A DNA stretch of 5,109 nt. It comes from an uncultured Bacteroidota bacterium. Its GTDB lineage: Bacteria; Bacteroidota; Bacteroidia; Chitinophagales; Chitinophagaceae. The stretch covers positions 1-5,109 of the forward strand of contig CAIWHI010000071.1 of NCBI GenBank assembly GCA_903912435.1, read 5' to 3'. A model generated the notes under the pieces. That model searched no databases, was not told the origin of the DNA, and saw nothing but the letters and a program-made list of their open reading frames with translations. This document shows positions 1 to 5,109 of this stretch, in pieces (positions within the stretch are counted from its first letter, which is position 1; each line of letters opens with the position of its first letter). Position numbers and translations under genes: made by a program.

Positions 1-338
1 ACTATTGCATGTAACTCAAAGTTGAGCAATTGTGTTTTTATCTTTTCTATAGTATTAAAAAGCTGCTCACAAGCACTTTTTATATCATCACCTTTCAACT
101 CTACGAAGTACGCCTTTGATTTCACATTTATCATGTGCGTATTTTCGGACTTATTCACTGGAACCAAAAACAAAAAATCACATCGCCTGAACGGTTCTTT
201 CTTAAATGCACAATTATCTATATCGATAACGTGGCAATCAAATTCAGTTTCAGAAGCTAATATTATTGTTTTTCCTGACTCCGACCTTATGAAACTTGTA
301 CCCTTGCCAACTACCCTACACTTGTCTAAATCATACAT
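1..338 (-). CDS. Small uncharacterised protein with a PD-(D/E)XK-like D...ExK pattern (C-terminus cut off by window edge)
   Basis: I do not recognise this as a named gene. The minus-strand frame is open from an ATG at 338 down to base 1, giving 112 codons with no stop, so the C-terminus lies outside the window. The protein starts MYDLDKCRVVGKG. It contains RRCDFLFLVP (about residues 51-60) and AYFVELKGDD (about 76-85), followed by a probable helix, ACEQLFNTIEKIK (about 89-101). An Asp in a hydrophobic strand (D54), then E80-L-K82 in a second hydrophobic strand, then a helix, is the layout of the PD-(D/E)XK nuclease core; E20, E30 or E32 could be the helix-1 acid. This is a pattern inference, not a family match. 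The gene begins 35 bases after sdhA on the same strand, where sdhB would usually be, and that gap holds no hairpin or promoter I can see. The frame has no other plausible start upstream before a stop at 378-380. Hand-counted GC is about 34%, lower than in sdhA. The plus-strand open frame at 22-345 is its antisense shadow. Confidence 0.72.
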   Translation of the reverse strand, partial: MYDLDKCRVVGKGTSFIRSESGKTIILASETEFDCHVIDIDNCAFKKEPFRRCDFLFLVPVNKSENTHMINVKSKAYFVELKGDDIKSACEQLFNTIEKIKTQLLNFELHAI

Positions 339-373
339 GATATAGGTTTGATTAGCTCTGATACTCGCCCCTA

Positions 374-2350
374 CTATTTATAACTCCTCGCACTAGGATG
401 TACTACCTCATACTCCAGCACTTCCTTATGCAATTCGTATTGACTGTCAGCCTTAAATTCCCATGCAGCTACATACATAAAGTTTTCATCATCACGCAGT
501 GCTTCACCTTCGTCTGTCTGGCTTTCCTCGCGGAAGTGACCACCACAGCTTTCCTTACGTTGTAATGCATCTATACACATCAGTTCGCCCAATTCAAGGA
601 AGTCCGCAACCCTACCTGCCTTATCTAGCTCGGGATTGTATTCATTCACCTCACCTGGTATGCGCACATTGCTCCAGAATTCTTTACGTAATGCCTTAAT
701 TTCTTCTATTGCTTCCTTAAGCCCTTTCTCATTACGACCCATTCCGCATTTATCCCACATTATCTTGCCAAGGCGCTTGTGGAAACTTTCCACACTCTCC
801 TTGCCCTTAATGTTCATCATCTTCTGTATGCGGTCATTCACCACTTTCTCAGCCTGTACAAATGCAGGATGGTCAGTTGGTATTGACTTAGTACGGATAT
901 CATCAGCAAGATTATTACCTAATGTGTATGGAATTACAAAATAACCATCAGCCAAACCCTGCATCAGAGCTGATGCACCCAGGCGGTTAGCACCATGGTC
1001 GCTGAAATTAGCCTCACCTAATGCATATAGATTAGGAACAGTTGTCATCAACTCATAATCTACCCAAAGTCCACCCATTGTATAGTGTACCGCCGGGTAA
1101 ATACGCATTGGCACCTCGTATGGATTTTCGCCTGTTATCTTTTCATACATTTCAAACAGGTTACCATATTTTTCCTTAACTACGTTCTTACCGAAGTTAT
1201 ATATTGTTGCCTTATCAGCATTTTGCAATCCTTCTTTGTGTGCCTCTACCTTACCGTAACGCTCGATTGCTGAGGCGAAATCCAGGTAAACAGCCATTTT
1301 CGAAGAACCTACACCATATCCGGCATCACACCTTTCCTTTGCAGCACGGCTGGCCACGTCCCTTGGTACAAGGTTACCAAATGCAGGGTACCTTCTTTCC
1401 AGATAATAGTCGCGCTCTTCTTCTTTAATATCTGTTGGCTTGCGGTTATCACCTTTTGCTTTAGGCACCCATATACGGCCATCATTACGTAATGACTCCG
1501 ACATCAATGTCAGCTTCGACTGGTGGTCTCCACTTACAGGTATACACGTAGGATGGATCTGTGTGAAACATGGATTCCCAAAATATGCACCCTGCCTGTG
1601 TGCCTTCCATGCAGCAGTAACATTGCTACCCATCGCATTGGTAGACAAGTAGAACACATTACCATAACCACCTGTACATAAAAGCACTGCATGGCCAAAA
1701 TGGCGTTCCAGCTCTCCTGTCACCAGGTTACGGGCTATAATACCACGTGCCTTGCCATCAATCTTTACGATATCCAGCATTTCGTGACGGGAATACATTG
1801 TTACATTACCCAGTGAAATCTGGCGTTCCAGGCCCTGGTAGGCACCAATCAATAACTGCTGGCCCGTTTGACCTGCTGCATAAAAGGTACGCTGTACCTG
1901 TGTACCACCAAATGAACGGTTGCTCAACAAGCCGCCATACTCACGTGCAAATGGAACACCCTGTGCCACACATTGGTCAATGATATTAGCACTAACCTCT
2001 GCCAGGCGGTGCACATTACCCTCACGGGCACGGTAGTCACCACCTTTTATTGTATCATAAAACAGGCGATAGGTACTATCACCATCATTCTGGTAATTTT
2101 TAGCTGCATTGATACCACCCTGTGCTGCAATTGAGTGGGCACGACGTGGACTATCCTGGAAGCAGAAGGCTTTTACCTTATAACCCATTTCACCCAGTGA
2201 TGCTGCTGCAGAAGCACCAGCAAGGCCGGTACCAACCACTATTACTTCTATCTGGCGTTTGTTGGCCGGATTTACCAGCTTGCAGGTAGATTTATAAGTT
2301 GTCCATTTTGAATCTATCGGACCGGAAGGTATTTTAGAATTAAGTGCCAT
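374..2350 (-). CDS. sdhA: Succinate dehydrogenase / fumarate reductase flavoprotein subunit
   Basis: This 658-residue protein is the catalytic subunit of complex II. It oxidises succinate to fumarate on covalently bound FAD at the cytoplasmic face of the membrane and passes electrons to the iron-sulfur subunit. Visible motifs in order: the FAD dinucleotide fold VVGTGLAGASAA (39-50); RRAHSIAAQGGINAA (69-83), with H72 as the expected covalent flavin ligand; QIHPT (264-268, H266); LVPRDVASRA (327-336), with R330 matching the proton-transfer arginine; HYTMGG (422-427, H422); GEANFSDHGANRLGASAL (445-462, R456); and RKESCGGHFREE (598-609). The ESCGGHFR form is typical of menaquinone-linked enzymes rather than the proteobacterial ESRGAHAR form. 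All substrate-site residues I can map are present and the length is normal, so it should be active. The start MALNSKIPSGP fits relatives of this group. It lies 107 bases after sdhC on the same strand, almost certainly in one operon. Sequence alone does not exclude a fumarate reductase (frdA) role. Confidence 0.97.
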   Translation of the reverse strand: MALNSKIPSGPIDSKWTTYKSTCKLVNPANKRQIEVIVVGTGLAGASAAASLGEMGYKVKAFCFQDSPRRAHSIAAQGGINAAKNYQNDGDSTYRLFYDTIKGGDYRAREGNVHRLAEVSANIIDQCVAQGVPFAREYGGLLSNRSFGGTQVQRTFYAAGQTGQQLLIGAYQGLERQISLGNVTMYSRHEMLDIVKIDGKARGIIARNLVTGELERHFGHAVLLCTGGYGNVFYLSTNAMGSNVTAAWKAHRQGAYFGNPCFTQIHPTCIPVSGDHQSKLTLMSESLRNDGRIWVPKAKGDNRKPTDIKEEERDYYLERRYPAFGNLVPRDVASRAAKERCDAGYGVGSSKMAVYLDFASAIERYGKVEAHKEGLQNADKATIYNFGKNVVKEKYGNLFEMYEKITGENPYEVPMRIYPAVHYTMGGLWVDYELMTTVPNLYALGEANFSDHGANRLGASALMQGLADGYFVIPYTLGNNLADDIRTKSIPTDHPAFVQAEKVVNDRIQKMMNIKGKESVESFHKRLGKIMWDKCGMGRNEKGLKEAIEEIKALRKEFWSNVRIPGEVNEYNPELDKAGRVADFLELGELMCIDALQRKESCGGHFREESQTDEGEALRDDENFMYVAAWEFKADSQYELHKEVLEYEVVHPSARSYK

Positions 2351-2354
2351 ATTA

Positions 2355-2426
2355 TTAAAAAGTCAAAATTCAAAAGTAAAAAGTCAAAACTTTGTAAAGT
2401 CAAAATTTAAAAGTCAAAAGTCAAAA
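2355..2426. repeat. Degenerate GTCAAAA heptamer array in the sdhC-sdhA spacer
   Basis: The spacer between sdhC and sdhA is largely built from a seven-base unit, GTCAAAA on the plus strand (TTTTGAC on the coding strand). Five exact copies begin at 2362, 2383, 2399, 2413 and 2420. Between them lie variant units in register: TTAAAAA (2355), TTCAAAA (2369), GTAAAAA (2376) and TTTAAAA (2406). One irregular nine-base piece, CTTTGTAAA (2390-2398), breaks the phase. The array ends only a few bases before the sdhA start codon, so it forms its untranslated leader. Its function is unknown. It could have grown by replication slippage, and it also supplies many TTTG words, the core of Bacteroidota promoter elements. 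Confidence 0.85.
2371..2404 (-). promoter_or_regulatory. Possible internal promoter for sdhA inside the heptamer array
   Basis: On the minus strand TACTTTTG (2378-2371) is an exact match to the Bacteroidota -7 element TAnnTTTG. A TTTG word at 2404-2401 lies 22 bases upstream, within the loose spacing described for the -33 element. Transcription would start roughly 10-20 bases before the sdhA ATG. The -7 match exists only because one heptamer is the variant TTTTTAC followed by TTTTGAA. In an array full of TTTG the match could be accidental, and sdhA may simply be read from the sdhC promoter. Confidence 0.3.
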
Positions 2427-2457
2427 ACTATTCAGACTACTGATAATTTCAATGTTC

Positions 2458-3126
2458 CTAGTGAACCCAATTCATATTGAATGCAATAGGCATAAGGGCA
2501 AAAATCAATGGAACGATGATTGCAAATGCAAATCCTACCATCTTAATCATACCCTTGTATTTGCTTGTACCCAATCCCAATGTTTGGAAGGCACTATAAA
2601 AACCATGTGCCAAATGCCATCCCAATGAAATACAACCAAATAGGTATACTATCACAACCCAGGTAGCCTGAAACTCCACCTTCATCATATCATAAAGCTT
2701 CAGTTCCTCATGACCGGTAAGCGTGGAAAGACGGTTAGGACCCCAAAATTTAGCAAGGTGAATAATCAGGAATAACAAAATAAGCGTACCCAATAATGCC
2801 ATGGAGCGGCTATACCATGCACTGGTTTTGTTACCTGCGGTAACTGTATAAGCTACACTACGGCGGGCCTTGTTCTTAGCCCACAATGCCAAACCCTGCA
2901 CCACATGCAATATTAAAAACGCAAATAATCCCAACTCCACTGTTCGGATTACGAAATTGGTGCCCATAAAATGAGCTGCCTCATTAAATCTGGTTCCCCC
3001 ATCATTATAAAATATCTGTGCATTGATATAGCAATGCACTACCAGAAAGACAATTAAAAAAATTCCGGTAAGAGACATTTGTAATTTCTTTCCTATCGAC
3101 GTGCTGAAAGATTGTTTCCAATTCAT
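2458..3126 (-). CDS. sdhC: Succinate dehydrogenase cytochrome b subunit (diheme, b558 family)
   Basis: This 222-residue protein is the membrane anchor of complex II. It carries electrons from the iron-sulfur subunit through two b hemes to (mena)quinone in the cytoplasmic membrane. Five hydrophobic segments are visible at about 16-36, 60-82, 108-128, 153-176 and 195-215, the architecture of the single-anchor (type B) enzymes, so no sdhD is expected. Candidate axial heme ligands, one in each of the first four helices, are H31 (VVHCY), H74 (LILHVVQG), H123 (LIIHLAKFWGP) and H171 (LGWHLAHG; H174 is an alternative). The N-terminus MNWKQSFSTSIGKKLQMSLTG is the usual start for this family, which supports the ATG at 3126. 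It is the first gene of the operon and lies ahead of sdhA. A match to the TAnnTTTG -7 box lies about 43 bases upstream. Confidence 0.95.
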   Translation of the reverse strand: MNWKQSFSTSIGKKLQMSLTGIFLIVFLVVHCYINAQIFYNDGGTRFNEAAHFMGTNFVIRTVELGLFAFLILHVVQGLALWAKNKARRSVAYTVTAGNKTSAWYSRSMALLGTLILLFLIIHLAKFWGPNRLSTLTGHEELKLYDMMKVEFQATWVVIVYLFGCISLGWHLAHGFYSAFQTLGLGTSKYKGMIKMVGFAFAIIVPLIFALMPIAFNMNWVH

Positions 3127-3168
3127 AAGACTTGGCTAAATTTTGTATAAATATTTTGAAATGCTGCG

Positions 3169-3176
3169 CAAAGATA
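3169..3176 (-). promoter_or_regulatory. Probable -7 promoter box of the sdhCA operon
   Basis: On the minus strand the bases read TATCTTTG followed by CGC, an exact match to the Bacteroidota sigma-factor -7 consensus TAnnTTTG. It lies about 43 bases upstream of the sdhC ATG, giving an AT-rich leader of roughly 35-40 bases. No good TTTG or TTG word is found at the expected -33 distance, so the promoter may need an activator; a small palindrome lies just beyond that position. Confidence 0.6.
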
Positions 3177-3205
3177 CTACCCTAAATTTTAAATCCTACT
3201 ACCAT

Positions 3206-3217
3206 TGACGAATGTCA
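3206..3217. promoter_or_regulatory. Palindrome TGAC-GAAT-GTCA, possible operator upstream of sdhC
   Basis: The 12 bases form a perfect inverted repeat of two four-base arms around GAAT. With flanks it reads TTGAC-N4-GTCAG, the layout of CRP/FNR-family sites (FNR consensus TTGAT-N4-ATCAA), with seven of ten arm bases matching. Its centre is about 35-40 bases upstream of the sdhC -7 box, near where an activator would bind if the -33 element is weak. The arms are short and chance occurrence is quite possible. Confidence 0.3.
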
Positions 3218-3393
3218 GCCTTTTTTGTTCCGCAACATTGTTAATAACTATTGCCCAATTTGTTATTTGGAAGCTAAGAAGTACCAGAAGAATCAATAAA
3301 TCCCCTATACCTTGCAAAATGTTAAATCATATACGATATTCCAATTCGGGCTATTTGCACCAATAGCAGTGGAGGTTGTTTGCTGTTTTTAAT

Positions 3394-3401
3394 TACATTT
3401 G
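3394..3401 (+). promoter_or_regulatory. Candidate -7 promoter box of the exbB operon
   Basis: TACATTTG matches the Bacteroidota -7 consensus TAnnTTTG exactly. It would start transcription about 12-15 bases before the exbB ATG at 3421. There is no -33 TTTG at the usual spacing; the nearest TTG and TTTG words (3376-3378, 3379-3382) are too close. If this is the promoter, the alternative TTG start at 3376 cannot be used. Confidence 0.4.
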
Positions 3402-3420
3402 CTATACACAATTTCCGTCC

Positions 3421-4134
3421 ATGTCATTACTAACCATTTTGCTGTTACAGGCCGATACCGCAATTAAAACAGTTGCAAATCCCGCTACGCCGCCTGTGGA
3501 AAAGATTTCACTCATCCATTTGCTTATGGAAGGTGGTGCATTGATGATTCCCCTCCTGCTGTGCTCTATAATATGCGTTTATGTATTTATTGAGCGGCTT
3601 TTGGCAATCCGCAAAGCATCAGTAATTGATGCCTCTTTCATGAAAAGGATACGTGATGCTGTAGAAAGCCGCAATATTACCGAGGCCACTAATATTTGCC
3701 GCAATGCAAATACCCCCATCTCTCGTATCATTGAAAAAGGCCTGAGCCGCATTGGCAAACCAATTGATAACATTGAAAAATCAATGGAGAATGTAGGTAA
3801 AAATGAGGTTTACCAGTTGGAGAAAAACATATCGGTATTAAGTACTATTGCAGGTATCGCACCTATTTTCGGTTTCCTGGGTACTATTGCCGGTATGATC
3901 ATCCTGTTCTTCAATGTGCAACACCAGGGCTTTTCCTTAGAAACTATTGCTGGTGGTATCTATACCAAGATGGTCACCTCTGCTACAGGTTTGATAATTG
4001 GTTTGCTGGCTTACGTTTGCTATACCTACCTTAATACCCAGGTCAATAAGAATGTTATTCGTATGGAGTCGGCTTCGGTTGAATTCCTCGATTTGGTTCA
4101 GGATACCACTCATTATCAGGATACCACCCATTAA
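3421..4134 (+). CDS. exbB: MotA/TolQ/ExbB family proton-channel protein (ExbB-like)
   Basis: This 237-residue inner-membrane protein is the channel-forming subunit of a proton-motive-force motor. With ExbD it energises TonB-type transport across the outer membrane. It has a short hydrophobic N-terminus (about 1-10), transmembrane helix 1 (about 38-60, ending in the conserved FIER), a cytoplasmic domain (about 62-135), helix 2 (about 138-163, with GFLGTIAGMI and T155) and helix 3 (about 176-204, with KMVTSATGLIIGL and T186). Those threonines match the positions lining the channel in ExbB/TolQ. I chose the ATG at 3421. A TTG at 3376 would extend the frame by 15 residues but would overlap the candidate promoter, and the ATG gives a normal family N-terminus. 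Homologues in this phylum often have a hydrophobic leader like this. The C-terminus ends in a duplicated QDTTH. exbD follows after 11 bases. A TolQ or another motor role cannot be excluded. Confidence 0.92.
   Translation: MSLLTILLLQADTAIKTVANPATPPVEKISLIHLLMEGGALMIPLLLCSIICVYVFIERLLAIRKASVIDASFMKRIRDAVESRNITEATNICRNANTPISRIIEKGLSRIGKPIDNIEKSMENVGKNEVYQLEKNISVLSTIAGIAPIFGFLGTIAGMIILFFNVQHQGFSLETIAGGIYTKMVTSATGLIIGLLAYVCYTYLNTQVNKNVIRMESASVEFLDLVQDTTHYQDTTH
4099..4134 (+). repeat. In-frame 18-base tandem duplication at the end of exbB
   Basis: Two copies of an 18-base unit starting CAGGATACCAC lie head to tail (4099-4116 and 4117-4134) and differ at two positions. They encode QDTTHY then QDTTH-stop: the last codon TAT of the first copy corresponds to the TAA stop of the second. 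The simplest explanation is a slippage duplication that added six residues to the C-terminal tail. Confidence 0.85.
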
Positions 4135-4145
4135 TCCACAGCACG

Positions 4146-4550
4146 ATGAATATTAAAAGACGCCAACAACACGACCCGCAAGGCCATTCATCGGCACTGA
4201 ATGACATATTATTTATATTACTTTTATTTTTCCTAATCATCTCTACATTGGCCAACCCTAATGTGGTGAAGCTAAGCATACCCAAAGCCAAAAGCGATAC
4301 CAAGGCCAAACAAACAGTGGTAGTATCTATTGATGGCAAACAAGGATTTTTCATCGGCACCAGCCCCGTGAATATTGATTCCCTTAAACCCTTCATAGCA
4401 AGGGCCATAGCCAAATCGCAGGATGCTGAACCAACTGTGGTAATTAATGCAGATAAACTAGCAACAGCCGATAACATTGTAGCCGTGATGCGTGCAGCCC
4501 ACGACCTGAATATTAGAACCGTATTAGCAGTAGATAACAATAGCCGCTAA
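4146..4550 (+). CDS. exbD: ExbD/TolR family biopolymer transport protein
   Basis: This 134-residue protein is the partner of the upstream ExbB. It has a short cytoplasmic N-terminus (MNIKRRQQHDPQGHSS), one transmembrane helix (about 19-36) and a periplasmic domain (about 40-134), the standard ExbD/TolR layout and length. D20, at the start of the helix in ALNDILFILLLFF, matches the conserved membrane aspartate that carries protons through the motor. After the helix, NPNVVKLSIPKA is the usual family motif, and VVINADKLATADNIVAVM (about 98-115) is the conserved part of the periplasmic domain. It begins 11 bases after exbB and ends 6 bases before the next gene, so the three are probably cotranscribed. 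No clear ribosome binding site precedes the ATG, which is normal for the phylum. A 161-codon open frame antisense to it (4055-4540) is a shadow. Confidence 0.93.
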   Translation: MNIKRRQQHDPQGHSSALNDILFILLLFFLIISTLANPNVVKLSIPKAKSDTKAKQTVVVSIDGKQGFFIGTSPVNIDSLKPFIARAIAKSQDAEPTVVINADKLATADNIVAVMRAAHDLNIRTVLAVDNNSR

Positions 4551-4556
4551 ATTGTG

Positions 4557-5109
4557 ATGAAAACAATTTTAAAATATGCCCAGCTACCATTTCAATTCTC
4601 TGAGACTACACTGGTAGACGAACTCAATTCATTGGATGAGCAATGGATGCTCCACTATAATAAGGCTCATTATGAGGGCGATTGGAGCGCCCTGCCCCTC
4701 CGTTCTATAGGCGGAAAAATAGATAATGTCCTGCCTGAAAACAAGAATGGTATTGCATTTATGGATTCCCCCCTTATGGATAAGTGTCCATACATAAAAT
4801 CCATCACCCAGCTTTTCCCCTGCGAACATAATGCCATTCGACTATTAAATCTAAAGTCAGGAGCCATCATTAAGGAGCATAGGGATGCCGACCTGAATTT
4901 CGAAAACAATGAGGCCCGGATACATGTACCCATCACCACAAACCCTGAGGTAGAATTCTATCTTGATAATGAACGAATGACCGTGCTACCGGGTGAGTGC
5001 TGGTATATGAATTTCAACCTGCCACACCGCATTACAAATGCTGGCAATACCGACCGTGTACACCTGGTTATGGATATAATACTCAACGATGCTGTTCGTG
5101 AACTATTTG
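4557..5109 (+). CDS. Aspartyl/asparaginyl beta-hydroxylase-like Fe(II)/2-oxoglutarate oxygenase (3' end cut off)
   Basis: The frame runs open from the ATG at 4557 to the window edge, giving 184 codons without a stop. The protein starts MKTILKYAQLPFQF and resembles the aspartyl/asparaginyl beta-hydroxylase domain, a cupin-fold oxygenase that hydroxylates peptide or free amino-acid side chains using Fe(II), O2 and 2-oxoglutarate. Visible signature: IIKEHRD (104-110), giving the H108-x-D110 iron-binding pair after the conserved NLKSGAIIKEHRD stretch; IHVPITTNP (122-130); PGECWYMNFNLPHRITNAG (145-163), with H157 as the third iron ligand; and DRVHLVMDI (166-174), with R167 as the likely 2-oxoglutarate anchor. 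The catalytic set therefore looks complete before the cut. There is no signal peptide, so it should be cytoplasmic. The substrate is unknown; members also include free proline hydroxylases. It begins 6 bases after exbD, and a GTG at 4554 directly before the ATG is an alternative start. Confidence 0.88.
   Translation, partial: MKTILKYAQLPFQFSETTLVDELNSLDEQWMLHYNKAHYEGDWSALPLRSIGGKIDNVLPENKNGIAFMDSPLMDKCPYIKSITQLFPCEHNAIRLLNLKSGAIIKEHRDADLNFENNEARIHVPITTNPEVEFYLDNERMTVLPGECWYMNFNLPHRITNAGNTDRVHLVMDIILNDAVRELF

Larger units (their letters stand above)
3127..3420. other. Divergent AT-rich intergenic region between sdhC and exbB
   Basis: This 294-base gap separates two operons transcribed away from each other and has no convincing coding frame on either strand. 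It carries the sdhC -7 box, a TGAC-N4-GTCA palindrome and a weak exbB-side -7 box, each listed separately. The middle part (about 3218-3390) is AT-rich with short overlapping palindromic words (AACATTGTT, GTTAATAAC), but I see no further convincing element, no RNA gene and no terminator with a real stem. Confidence 0.8.

Noticed and set aside
22..345. Plus-strand open frame of 107 codons
   Set aside because: It is antisense to the minus-strand gene at 338-1, whose protein has coherent hydrophobic strands, acidic motifs and a helix. The plus-strand product has no recognisable pattern.
3206..3226. Hairpin TGAC-GAAT-GTCA followed by six T, resembling an intrinsic terminator on the plus strand
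   Set aside because: The stem is only four base pairs and there is no plus-strand gene upstream to terminate. A protein-binding palindrome is the more sensible reading.
3234..3248. Overlapping short palindromes AACATTGTT and GTTAATAAC
   Set aside because: The arms are four bases in AT-rich sequence, easily expected by chance, and they are not placed at a promoter box.
3376..3420. TTG start extending exbB by 15 residues
   Set aside because: The ATG at 3421 gives a family-like N-terminus, and the candidate -7 box at 3394-3401 would lie inside the extended reading frame.
4055..4540. Minus-strand open frame of 161 codons, longer than exbD itself
   Set aside because: It lies fully antisense to the end of exbB and to exbD, both clear family members. 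Its product shows no family pattern.
4670..4939. Minus-strand open frames of 66 and 89 codons (4629-4829 and 4670-4939)
   Set aside because: They are shadows of the beta-hydroxylase-like gene, which carries a full set of catalytic motifs on the plus strand.

Overview
The window looks like chromosomal DNA from a member of the Bacteroidota, perhaps the Chitinophagaceae or a relative. This rests on three things: SdhA with the ESCGGHFR signature next to a single five-helix SdhC of the b558 type; intergenic boxes matching the Bacteroidota -7 element TAnnTTTG; and start codons without clear Shine-Dalgarno sequences. The assignment is by recognition of family patterns and was not searched.

Left half, minus strand, read right to left: sdhC (3126-2458), a 107-base spacer largely made of degenerate GTCAAAA heptamers, sdhA (2350-374), then after 35 bases an AT-rich small gene (338 to beyond base 1). 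SdhC and SdhA are the diheme membrane anchor and the flavoprotein of a menaquinone-linked succinate dehydrogenase (complex II). The iron-sulfur subunit SdhB normally follows SdhA in this gene order. It is not in the window, and its expected place is taken by the small gene. That protein carries a D...E-x-K pattern reminiscent of PD-(D/E)XK nuclease folds.

Right half, plus strand: an exbB-like gene (3421-4134), an exbD-like gene (4146-4550) and the first 184 codons of an aspartyl/asparaginyl beta-hydroxylase-like Fe(II)/2-oxoglutarate oxygenase (4557 to beyond 5109). The spacings are 11 and 6 bases, so this is probably one operon. ExbB and ExbD form a proton-driven motor in the inner membrane that energises outer-membrane transport through TonB-like partners. 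No TonB gene is visible here.

The two operons are divergent around a 294-base AT-rich intergenic region (3127-3420). It holds a good -7 box for sdhC, a weaker candidate for exbB, and a small TGAC-N4-GTCA palindrome upstream of the sdhC box. No RNA genes, CRISPR arrays or insertion sequences were seen. Most of the window is ordinary core metabolism. The parts most worth a second look are the small gene after sdhA, the heptamer spacer with a possible internal promoter, and the oxygenase attached to the ExbBD pair.
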